From: Eutreptiella sp. 'Long Island Sound 2002'
Taxonomy: Eukaryota > Euglenozoa > Euglenophyceae > Eutreptiales > Eutreptiaceae
DNA: 64,000 nt
Direction of reading: 5' to 3'
Assembly: GCA_964036045.1 (NCBI GenBank)
Contig: OZ038389.1
Location: 37,395,998 to 37,459,997, forward strand
The notes below the pieces were generated by a model. It was not told where the DNA came from. It ran no database searches and saw only the letters and a program-made list of their open reading frames with translations. Positions 1 to 9,318 of the stretch are shown piece by piece (the first letter of the stretch is position 1; each line of letters opens with the position of its first letter). The position numbers were made by a program, and so were the translations under genes.

Positions 1-1471
1 CCCGGCCAAGGTAAGGCCAATGGATCACAGGGTAGGAGGCAGGACCTAGGACTTATATCTGAGTGTACAACTTGAAATTAGGTCCGGGCTCCCTCTGGGC
101 TTAGAGAAATGGGGCCGCCAATTGACCACACGGAAGGGGGAAATTGGGGTCCCAAAATTGGGTCATTTTGGCTGCTTGAAATGAGCCAAAATCCGGTGTG
201 CTCCCAATAGTATATCTCCACGCCGGCTTGAAGAGCGAATCCGCCATTCCATACGCAATCCACCAGGAGTCCAACGGAGACTCCCATGCCCTTGGCTCTC
301 AAAGATCTCCATGCTACCTGGCGTGGTGACGATCCCAATTGGGTCCACAAATGCCAAAATTGCAAAGTTGCCCACACTCACTTTGGGCTAGCACCTTAAC
401 GAAGGTGGCTCCGCTTCGCTCACATGGTGTGTGGACCATGGGGACCATTACCCATAACACCCATGTCATATATGGTCCATTGGTCCATGCGTCCGGCGTG
501 CAGGAGGGTTAGAACATAGTGCACAGCGGGCAGCAAAAGTGGAAAATTGCTCAAAGTGGCCAAAAATGCGCACACTCATGGTTGGGGCAAATGATGCACA
601 TGCCCGACTCGGACCGGAGTGTGCCATAGGATTGGTATCAAGTCCTATGTGTCCAACATATCTTTTGGGCGTCGCCCAACTCCTCCGGTTTTTAGAATGG
701 CAGGGTCGCCAAGTGAGCCCATGATTTGGGATAGTCCCAAATCGCCAACATGGCGGCCACGGTATGCCAAGCTCAAGAGGAGTTATTCGCCGGGTCCAAG
801 ATATGTTGGGGACCGAAGTATGTACCCTCATAACATACTTGGGTCATGATGTCAAATGAGCGCAACGTTGAGATATACGGTCGCCACTTGACATCATGAC
901 GAGCCAAAAACGGCAAAATTGGCACAAAGACACGTAAAGGTGCATTGAAAGGTGCACAATTGTATTATAATATCTTCGGCTTGGATCGTGCAATCACTTA
1001 ATCCTTCTAAACACAATGACTTGACACCAATGACCTTCGATCCCACTTATGTGCTCCACTTGGGGCGCCTTGAAAGGTTACGAGCGCTACTTCCCAAGTG
1101 GGCACATGAAAATATGGAAAATTGCAAAACACACACCTTGCTCCCAACGCATCGCTTCGGGATCACCACACAAGCTTCCCTTCACGAAGGTTAGGCATGC
1201 AATTGACAGTAGGGAGTATGGAGAAGGGGCTTGCACAATATGAGGTCCATTGGCGGGCTTGGCTTGGAGTAATGGACCCGCCAAATGGGCACGCCACACA
1301 ACACATGGCACATACCACATATTGCCCAAAAAGGTAGCTCCCACCACGATATGTCATGCCCCTCCAAGGGCATAACTTTGTGTCAATCGCTCATAGGAAC
1401 TCAAGGAGAGTTCCTATGCAACACCAACACTTGCGCGCTACACTCGAAAGTTATCTTTAACGCACGCAATA

Positions 1472-2068
1472 TCATGGCCAAAGAGTTATAACGCAAACTC
1501 TACCCTCTTGACCATGATCTATTACACTAGCGCGCACGTGTGGATACGCAAGGCATATAATGCTTCCCCAATTACGTCGGGAGTATTGTGAATACATCCC
1601 ACGTTTCCTTATCGTCAATACTCGCAAGCGGCACGAGATATGACCCTCACAAGTGGCCTCACGAATCAACTTTGTTTTGCCCGTATCTCTAAGACAAATG
1701 GAGGGCAAGATAAAAGGAAGGTTGATTCGTGCATATGGAAGCACGTAGGTCCACTCGAAGGAGGTCAAATCAAGTGCGGGGATGTCGAAGTCGAAAATCC
1801 GATTTCGACATCCTGAAAAATTCGGATTAAGGTTGCGAGTATTAATTATGAAAATTGCGGAAGCGTCCATGCAGTTCCTGAAGGCTTTGGAGCCTTCGTG
1901 ACGGATTGCGTTAAAATTTCCATTATAAACAGTTAAACTGGCGGTTACGGTAAAGTCGCGATCCAACCGCCAGCATTCAAAACAGTGAGTATCAGAACGG
2001 AAGCGTAAAAATTGACGGAAACAATATGAAAATAAAACCCTGTTGATTCCTGATATTCTGATACACAA
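1472..2068 (-). other. Open frame inside left LTR (unlikely to be a gene)
   Basis: An open stretch of about 198 codons, extendable upstream to match the 216 codons of the right-LTR copy. The first codon is not ATG. No known domain is recognised. The two LTR copies differ in this stretch mostly at positions that change the amino acid, which argues against selection on a protein. It is recorded because it stays open in both LTRs with no indel. Confidence 0.25.
1781..1812. other. LTR hairpin, left copy
   Basis: A perfect 9-bp inverted repeat, GATGTCGAA and TTCGACATC, is separated by 14 bases. The same hairpin is present at 8819-8850 in the other LTR. Its role is unknown. Confidence 0.5.
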
Positions 2069-2126
2069 ATCTCCGCTGGCGGTGCATCGGTTGCCGATGC
2101 GGGGCTTTACGGCACGGAACGGAGCG

Positions 2127-3392
2127 TCAACGGGCGTCTTCCCTTCCGTGCATGGGGTTAGTGGACCGGAGACCGTAACCTAGCCATGGGGTTCTGGGTA
2201 CCGCTTCACTCTCTCCAGCCGGTAGGACGACCTTGTTTAAGGTCATGTTGGTCAATGAGACTACCCAATGTCGGGTACTTTCCTCCTCGGTGCATCCCAT
2301 AGGAACAACCAGCACTGCCTTGGAGCGGTCCTTGCGTATCTTCGCTACCGCCCTTGGAATGTCCCATCGAGGGCAATGGATCCACATCAAGCCCTGATGC
2401 GGACCCCAGTGCTTCTTCCACGCGGAGTCCTGGGCGCTCCAGTACTTCTCACACACCCGAAGATGGGCGGAGGTTCCTGAAGAGAACGCATGCAGGGCCA
2501 GATCCGAAGCTCCCAGGTCCGCAACCACTCGGCTCGCCACTTCCGGCCTTACGCCGTACTCCTGGTTTGCTGGCCCAGTTGGCTCAGTGCCCAGTGCGGC
2601 TACTTCGAGCTGATCGCGTTCGGGGTGGATCCATTGGCATTCCACATGGTGCTCAGGTGACGAAAGCCACGAGAGCTGGTCGTCCTGGTACAGGGTCATG
2701 GAGGCCTGGGCCGGGAGGACGCCGGAGTCCGTCTCCATCATGAAGTCGTACCCAACGATCATGTCCCAGTGCATCTCGGCCTCGTAGAAGCGACCATGCA
2801 GGAGAATTTCCTTGCCGAGGTCTGGGCGGCTCAGCTCACGATGGTTAACGAACTGCAGCCCAATGGCCGCTTCCTTCGTGCCTCCCACCATGTACTGGCC
2901 GTTCGCCACCTTCAGCCTGACAGGTTTCCGACTGTCGGTCAGACACTCTGGTGGAAGTAGGCCAGCCTTGACCAAGCTGACTTGAGCTCCCGTGTCGACC
3001 AACACGTCGAAAACCTTTTCCACTTCCCCGCATAAGGCACGGACCTTAAGGTGCAACTGCCGCTCACGCCCAACTCGGCGCACGGCGTGCAGGCTCAGGA
3101 TCTCCGGCCGTTCCAGAAGCTCGACAAGCGACTGGTGCAGGTCGTGGACAATGGGCTCAGGCTGCCCATCTGCAGCATCCAGCTGCGGTCCGGGTGATCC
3201 TCCGATACTCTCGGATAGATCTTGTAGTACATCAAACACATTCTTGGTCGCGAAGGACGGACGGGTGCAAGGGTTCGTGCCTTCACTTGCCGTCACCCCG
3301 CCTCCGCGACTGGGTGCCGGACCGGGCCTTCCGCCCGCGGCAGTCCCCTTGTGCTTATCGACTCCCGACTGGGATGGTTCGGCGCTTCCCAC
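2127..3392 (-). CDS. Retropepsin-like aspartic protease of the retroelement
   Basis: This 421-codon frame would cut the element's polyprotein. The catalytic motif is at residues 130-141 (VLVDTGAQVSLV, active-site DTG at 133-135), and a second conserved strand, MIVGYDFM, lies at 211-218, as in retroviral-type proteases. A C-terminal segment (about 290-390) has a KIRKDRSKAVLVVP motif resembling a domain I associate with algal and protist retroelements, function uncertain. The frame is open upstream to the TAG at 3444-3446 and is the same frame as the lysine-rich end of gag, so the protease was probably made as a gag fusion by read-through. The GTG at 3392 is only a nominal start. It ends inside the left LTR. 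No reverse transcriptase follows. Confidence 0.7.
   Translation of the reverse strand: MGSAEPSQSGVDKHKGTAAGGRPGPAPSRGGGVTASEGTNPCTRPSFATKNVFDVLQDLSESIGGSPGPQLDAADGQPEPIVHDLHQSLVELLERPEILSLHAVRRVGRERQLHLKVRALCGEVEKVFDVLVDTGAQVSLVKAGLLPPECLTDSRKPVRLKVANGQYMVGGTKEAAIGLQFVNHRELSRPDLGKEILLHGRFYEAEMHWDMIVGYDFMMETDSGVLPAQASMTLYQDDQLSWLSSPEHHVECQWIHPERDQLEVAALGTEPTGPANQEYGVRPEVASRVVADLGASDLALHAFSSGTSAHLRVCEKYWSAQDSAWKKHWGPHQGLMWIHCPRWDIPRAVAKIRKDRSKAVLVVPMGCTEEESTRHWVVSLTNMTLNKVVLPAGESEAVPRTPWLGYGLRSTNPMHGREDAR
2209..2216 (-). other. Polypurine tract
   Basis: On the minus strand GGAGAGAG lies immediately before the TG that starts the 3' LTR. A purine run in this place primes plus-strand DNA synthesis in LTR retroelements, and it supports both the orientation and the LTR border at 2208. 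Confidence 0.6.
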
Positions 3393-3443
3393 GTCACCAT
3401 CCTGCGACCGCCCTAGCTGGGGCCCTGGGCTGCAGGGGCTCCG

Positions 3444-6315
3444 CTAGGGGGCGTCGGTTGTGGAAGTAGGGGCAGTCTCCTCGGCATCAACCTCGTTGAC
3501 GCCCTTCTTCCTTCCCCTTCTAGTCGTCTTGTTCTTGTCCTTGTTCTGGTCGTTCTGGTTGTTCTCCTTGTTCTTGTTGTCCGACCTGGGGACCCAGTTC
3601 CTCTTGATCTCCTGGATCTCCTTGGCCAACTCGGTCCCCTGCGACACCAGCTTGGGGTGGGTGGTCGCTGCCGACGCTCCCACGGGCTTCCAGCGCGTCC
3701 AGCCTCTGCTGCAGGCCGCTGATGGCCGTGTTCAGCGATCTGGTCTCGCCCCTGGCGATGTCCAGCTCTCTCTGCGCGCGCGCAGCGACCCTGGCGATGC
3801 GAGTCATCTCGCCCTTGCCCGTGTCTACCTCGCGCTCGAGGAACTGGACCCTCCTGCGGAGGTAGACAATCCACCGCCAGGTGGTATCCGGGTCGCCGTT
3901 CCCTGGTGGGTCGTCGGGGTCCCCAGGGGGTCCTCCAGGAGGGCCTCCGCCGGGTCCGCCCGGTCCAGGGGGTCATCCCCCGCCCGGTGGTCCGCCTCCA
4001 GGGGGTCCACTTGGTGGGCGTCCTCCAGGGGGTCCTGATGGTCCTCCGCCAGGGGGTCCCGGTGGGTCTCCGCCGGATCGCCTCCGTGGGTCCGAGGATG
4101 GGCGCTTCTTCGTGATGTCGAAGTCCATGTCGTCATCCTCGTCCATGTCGCTGCACCTGGGCGTCTCGGTCTCGGAAGACTCCGAGCTCCGGTAGGGAGG
4201 AGGGAGATCCTCATCCTCACCTTCCGGCTCCATGGGGACGTCTCCGCCTCCTCCGCCCGTCCAAGCCACCACTTGGCAATGTCGGCGGCCTCGTTCATCC
4301 CCGTCACTGGCGGTGAAGAAGGGGTCACTGTCGTGTGGGTGCCCACCCGCTGGCCTCCGCGGCCTCTCGGGGGTCTTCCCCTTGCCCTTCCTCCGTCGAT
4401 GGGCAGTGGGGCCACTGCTCCCACTGTTGCCCGTGTCCGCCTCATCCAGTGTCATCTTGGAGGAGGCGTCCCCTTCGAAAAGTTTTCGAAGGGTCTCCAC
4501 TCGTGATCCTCCCGGGGGAGTCTCGCGGCGGAGTTTGGCCTCTGCCTCCTCCATTGCGGCGGCGGTGGCTGCGGCAGCCCGCACTTCGGCTTCCTCCCGA
4601 GCACGAGCCGCCTCGGCATCCCGGGCCTGCTGCAGCCGCGCCTTCTCCGCTTCCAACGCCGCCAGCTCTGCCTCCGTCTTGGCCCTCTCCTCAGCGACCT
4701 TCCGTCGCGCGGCCTCGATGGCGTCCTTAATGGCAGCGTCCGCCTGGGCCTTAGCCGTCGCTTCGGCGTGGGCCCTTTCCTCCGCCTCCTTCTTTGCCCT
4801 CTCTCGGGCCAGCGCCTCTTCCAGCGCCTTCACCTCGGCCTCCTTGCAGGCAATGGCCTCCTGCGTCAGGCGGGCTTCCTCGTCGGCTGCCGCCCACTCA
4901 CTCTTGACCTGGGCAATCGCTGCCTCACGGGCGGCTGTGGCCGTGAGTCCGGCCGCGATGGCCGCCACGGTGGTGGCGTGGATGGCCATGCCATGCGCCC
5001 ACTCCGCAGCCTCCTGCTGGGCGATGCCCGCGGCGCCCTCCACGGCAGCGTTCCGCTGCGTGGCCCGTTGCCGGGCAACCCGAAGGTTGCAGAGCACCCC
5101 ACAGGCGCGCTCACAGGCTCGCGCCACGTCCCTTTCGGGAGCGACGCTGCTGCTGGAGCTGGCCTGGTCGGCCGGCATCCTCCCGCGGTGGGCCGACTCC
5201 ACGTCGCTGCTTGGGCCTGACTTCCTCAGGAGCAGCGGACGGGGCTTGGCCTTGGTCTGCTTGGCGACTTGGAAGTAGTCGCCAAGGGTGGTGGAGCCGG
5301 GGTGGTGACCGCCATTGGCCCGTTGGGGACTGCGGGCTGGGGTTCCGCCCTTGGCGCCTTGGGCGGCTTCGGCGGCCAGGGACTCCTGGTACTCCCGCCA
5401 CTTCCGGTCCCGCTTCCTGTCCCCGGCGGACCGCTTCTCCTTCCCCGGAGACGCGCTGCTGCTGCTGCCCTGCAGCCTGCGCTCGCTCCCCGGTTCCGGG
5501 AAGGTCTTCTCGATCATGTCCCACATGGAGACATTGATCGTGGCGCCCGACGGGTACTCGTTGGAGTTCTCGTCCTCCTCAATCCCGTCGGGGCGCAGCC
5601 CTTTGCCGGGCCTGTCCGGCCGGGTCCAGGTCCTCCAGCACCTCTGCTGGAAGCGGAAGGCAAACCCTTCCGCCCGCAGCCAGTCCTCCACGGCCTGCAG
5701 GCGGTCGGGGGCCATGTCCGTGCGGAGCTCGAAGCTCCCGGGCATGCCGCCTTCGCACTGGGGGTGGCTGTGGCGGTAGTGCTGGTCCCAAACCAACCCG
5801 GGCAGCAGGCGCACTGCATGGGGGTGGGGCTGCGGCCACGTCTTACCCGCTTCTTGCCAGTTTACAATGGCAGCGGGGGCGTAGTTGGTCTTCAGGTCCT
5901 TGGTGTGCACTCGTTCCGCTCAACGAACTGGTCCTGGTGGTGTTTGTTGAGGCAGGTTCTGCAGCACTGGACTGGGAGTGCGGCTGGTGCTGGTCAGCCG
6001 GTGGTTGTGGAGGTGGTTGACGCGGCCTTGCTGGTCGGCCGATAGGACTCGCTGATGCAGGAGTCCTTGTCTTTGCACCTCCTTCACGGTCGCGGCGCGG
6101 TCAGGGCGATGCTCTGGACGGTGCTGCGGGCTCCGTGACGAACTCGGCGCTGTCGCTGGGCGGCGCTGCGAGCCGCTGCGCTGCGCTGCGAGCTGCGAGC
6201 TGCAAGCTGCTGCGCCGCGCTGCTCGGAGTTGGTGGCCCCGAGTGGCACGCGAGGGATTGGTAAGCCCGCGGCGGTGAAACGCTTTTGACGCGTTCCCGT
6301 GGGGGGCCTGGCCAC
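3444..6315 (-). pseudogene. gag-like polyprotein, broken by stops and a frameshift
   Basis: A structural (gag-like) protein of the retroelement is the best reading. One frame runs from 6315 to 5923, meets TGA (5920-5922), continues from 5919 to 3976, meets TGA (3973-3975), and continues to about 3690. A shift then moves it to the frame that ends at TAG (3444-3446). The longest open part (3973-5910, 645 codons from a GTG) has a tryptophan-containing N-terminal region, a central alanine/glutamate/lysine-rich coiled coil, an acidic segment and a Gly-Pro-rich tail. Past the second TGA comes a further predicted coiled coil (3660-3830) and a lysine/asparagine-rich segment. No CCHC zinc knuckle is seen. 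Gag identity rests mainly on position upstream of the protease. Recoding is possible but simple decay is more likely. Confidence 0.55.
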
Positions 6316-8509
6316 GGGACGCTGCGGTGGACACGCGCAAGTGAGCAGGCAGGCAAAGCACTACGCTCACAGGGGCATCAATGCGCTCATGTCATGTGAC
6401 AAAGCGTTTCAGGATCCTTGCCACTCTGAAACAAGGGAACAAAAGTATGTACAACAACACATCAGGATATGTACACATGGGGTTAAGACTGGACTGGGGT
6501 AAGGGCATCACAGGACAATAGACACTCGGTCCCAACTCGTATCCCAATCCCAGGTCCGACCCTCTCAGTGGCTGGTAGGGGCGGGGGCTCAAACACAACC
6601 CATGCCCTGCTCAGTCCGGACCCTGAAACCCTGCCAGTAGGGGAGGTGTCCCGCCCAGCCACAGGCGAGTTACGGCAAACCAAGTTGCTCCAAGGCCAAC
6701 CAACAGTGGCTCCGTATGCTCCCTTAACGGCAGGTCCCAACTCCTCTCTGAACCAGAGATATGGCCCCGCCAATATCCCCCAGGAGTTGGTAGCTGAAAA
6801 TGGGCTGTTTCAGCCCAAACTGATATTAGCTCAAAAATCTCCAAAATTGACCCCTCGTCCGGACCCGCCAGAGGTAGGGACGAGGCAACTGACCCTATGC
6901 CCTTCGAGTACGAACTCCTTGGAGCCCTCACCCAACCTGGTTCCCTCTGAGGTCCCGGCATCAGGGCACCACGGGTTCGTCAAGTGGGGTCATGATGCCA
7001 AAATCACCAAAATTGGCCTCATTCTCACGCGTGGCTCGCCCGGCCAGGGCAAGGCCAATGGCTCACAGGTTAGGAGGCAGGACCTGGGACTTCTATCTGA
7101 GTGTACAACTTAGAATTAGGTCCGGGCTCCCTGTGGGCAAAGAGATATGGGGCCGCCGATTGACCACACGGGGGGTGAAATTGGGGTCCCAAAATGGGGT
7201 CATTTTGGCTACTCAAAATGCGCCAAAATTCGAGGGTGCTCCCAATGGTATATCTCCACGCCGGCTTGGAGATCGGATCCGTCATTCTATACGCGATCCA
7301 CCAGGAATCTAACGGAGACTCCCATGCCCTTGGCTCTCAAAGATCTCCATGCCACCTGGCGTGGTGACAATCCCAATTGGGTCCACAAATGCCAAAATGG
7401 CAAAATTGCCCACACTCACTTTGGGCTAGCACCTTAACGAAGGTTGCTCCGCTTCGCCCACGTGGTGTGTGAACCATGGGGACCAATATACATAACACCC
7501 ATGTCATATATGGTCCATTGGTCCATGCGTTCGGCGTGCACGGGTGGGCTGAACATAGTGCACGGCGGGCAGAGAAAGCCGAAAATTGCCCAAAATGGCC
7601 GAGAATGCGCACACTCATGGTTGGGGCAAATGAGGCACGTGCCCGACTTGGACCGGAGTGTGCCATAGGATTGGTATCAAGTCATATGTGTCCAACATAT
7701 CTTTTGGGCGTCGCCCAACTCCTCCGGTTTTGGGAATGGCAGGGTCGCCAAGTGAGCCCATGATTTGGGATAGTCCCAAATCGCCAACATGGCGGCCACG
7801 GTATGCCAAGCCTAAGAGGAGTTATTCGCCGGGTCCAAGATATGTTGGGCATCGAAGTGTATACCCTCATGACATACTTGAGTCATGATGTCAATTGAGC
7901 GCAACGTTGAGATACACGGTCGCCACTTGACATCATGACGGGCCAAGAATAGCAATATTGGCGAAAAAACACCCAATAGTGCCTTGAAAGGCGCACAAAT
8001 ATATTATAATATCTTCGGCTTGGATTGAGTAATCGACCAATCCGTCTAAACACAATGACTTGACACCAATGACCTTCGATTCCACATATGTGCTCCACTT
8101 GGGGCGCTTTGAAAGGTTACGAGCGCTACTTCCCAAGTGGGCACATGAAAATATGGAAAATTGCAAAACACACACCTTGCTCCCAACGCATCGCTTTGGG
8201 ATCGCCACACAAGCTTCCCTCCACGAAGGTTAGGCTTGCAATTGATTGTGGGGAGTATGGAGAAGGGGCTTGCACAATATGAGGTCCATTGGCGGGTTTG
8301 GCTTGGAGCGATGGACCCGCCAAATGGGCACGCAACACAACACAAGGCACATACTCCATATTGCCCAAAAAGGTAGCTCCCCCCACGATATGTCATGCCC
8401 CTCCAAGGGCATAACTTTGTGTCAATCGCTCATAGGGACTCAAGGAAAGTTCCTATGCAACACCAACACTCGCGCGCTACATTCGAAGGTTATCTTAACG
8501 CACGCAATA

Positions 8510-9160
8510 TCATGGCCAAAGAGTTATAACGCAAACTCTACCCTCTTGACCATGATCCATTACGCTAGCGCGCACGTGTGGAGACGCAAGGCGTATAAGG
8601 CTTCCTAAAGTACGTCGGGAGTATTGTGAATACATCCCACGTTTCCTTATTGTCATTGCTCGCAAGCGGCACGAGATATGACCCTCACAAGTGGCCTCAC
8701 GAATCAACTTTGTTTTGCCCATATCTCTAAGACAAATGGAGGGCAAGACAAAAGGAAAGTTGATTCGTGCATAGGGAAGCACGTAGGTCCACTCGAAAGA
8801 GGTCAAATCAAGTGCGGGGATGTCGAAGTCGAAAATCCGATTTCGACATCCTGAAAAATTCGGATTAAGGTTGCGAGTGTAAGATGTGAAAATTGCGGAT
8901 GCATCAATGCAATTCCTGAACCCATTAGAGTCTTCGTCACGATTTGCGCTAAAATATCTGTATATAACAGTTAAACTGGCGGTTACGCTAAAGTCGCGAA
9001 CTAACCGCCAGCTGTCAAAACAGTGAATATCAGAAGGGAAGCGTAAAAATTGACGGAAACAATATGAAAATGAAACCCTGTTGATTCCTGATATTCTGAC
9101 ATATAAATCTCCGCTGGCGGTGCATCGGTTGCCGATGCGGGGCTTTACGGCACGGAACAC
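8510..9160 (-). other. Open frame inside right LTR (unlikely to be a gene)
   Basis: 216 codons starting near the element end of the LTR. It matches the frame at 1472-2068 with about one residue in five changed and no stop or indel. A block of about 25 residues around the conserved hairpin is unchanged, which may reflect a nucleic-acid signal rather than a protein. No family is recognised. Confidence 0.25.
8819..8850. other. LTR hairpin, right copy
   Basis: This is the counterpart of the hairpin at 1781-1812, with both 9-base arms and the 14-base loop unchanged although the surrounding LTR has diverged. Confidence 0.5.
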
Positions 9161-9318
9161 GCTCCCGCCGGGCTCGCACCGGGCGTCAACGGGCGTCTTC
9201 CCTTCCGTACATGGGGTTAGTGGACCGGAGACCGGTCTTCCCTTCCGTACATGGGGTTAGTGGACCGGAGACCGGTTCTATGCCCTACCATAGCCATGGG
9301 GTTCTGGGTACCGCTTCA

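Larger units (their letters stand above)
1..2208 (-). repeat. 3' LTR (left copy, truncated by window start)
   Basis: This copy is colinear with 7039-9318 but lacks the roughly 70-bp stretch, containing a 40-bp tandem duplication, near the right end of the other copy. In element orientation it starts TGAAGCGG at 2208, directly after a purine tract, which matches the TG start expected of an LTR. It contains an open frame (1472-2068) and a hairpin (1781-1812) that are both kept in the other LTR. No other gene is seen in it. Confidence 0.85.
1..9318 (-). mobile_element. LTR retroelement, gag-protease only (no pol)
   Basis: Bases 1-2068 align without net gaps to 7039-9106, and the match continues to a shared end at 2208 and 9318, so the two copies are long terminal repeats. 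The element reads on the minus strand: right LTR, gag-like region, retropepsin-like protease, polypurine tract, left LTR. The internal region (2209 to about 6600) is fully occupied by gag and protease, leaving no room for reverse transcriptase, RNase H or integrase, so the element would depend on enzymes supplied in trans. The LTRs differ at roughly one base in ten near their left ends, so the insertion is not recent. Sequence right of 9318 is the satellite unit, so the element landed inside that array. The left end lies outside the window. Confidence 0.82.
6601..9318 (-). repeat. 5' LTR (right copy)
   Basis: The part from 7039 to 9318 is proven by alignment to the left LTR. The left limit cannot be checked because the partner copy runs off the window; 6601 is only a guess, where CCA is followed by TG as at a primer-binding-site junction. 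Bases 9195-9234 and 9235-9274 are an exact 40-bp tandem duplication absent from the left LTR. The right border (…CCGCTTCA) passes straight into satellite sequence. Confidence 0.75.

Noticed and set aside
6570-6601. Possible primer-binding site next to the right LTR (TGGGTTGTGTTTGAGCCC on the minus strand)
   Set aside because: The implied tRNA 3' end does not have proper T-arm bases, and the LTR border there cannot be confirmed from the truncated partner.
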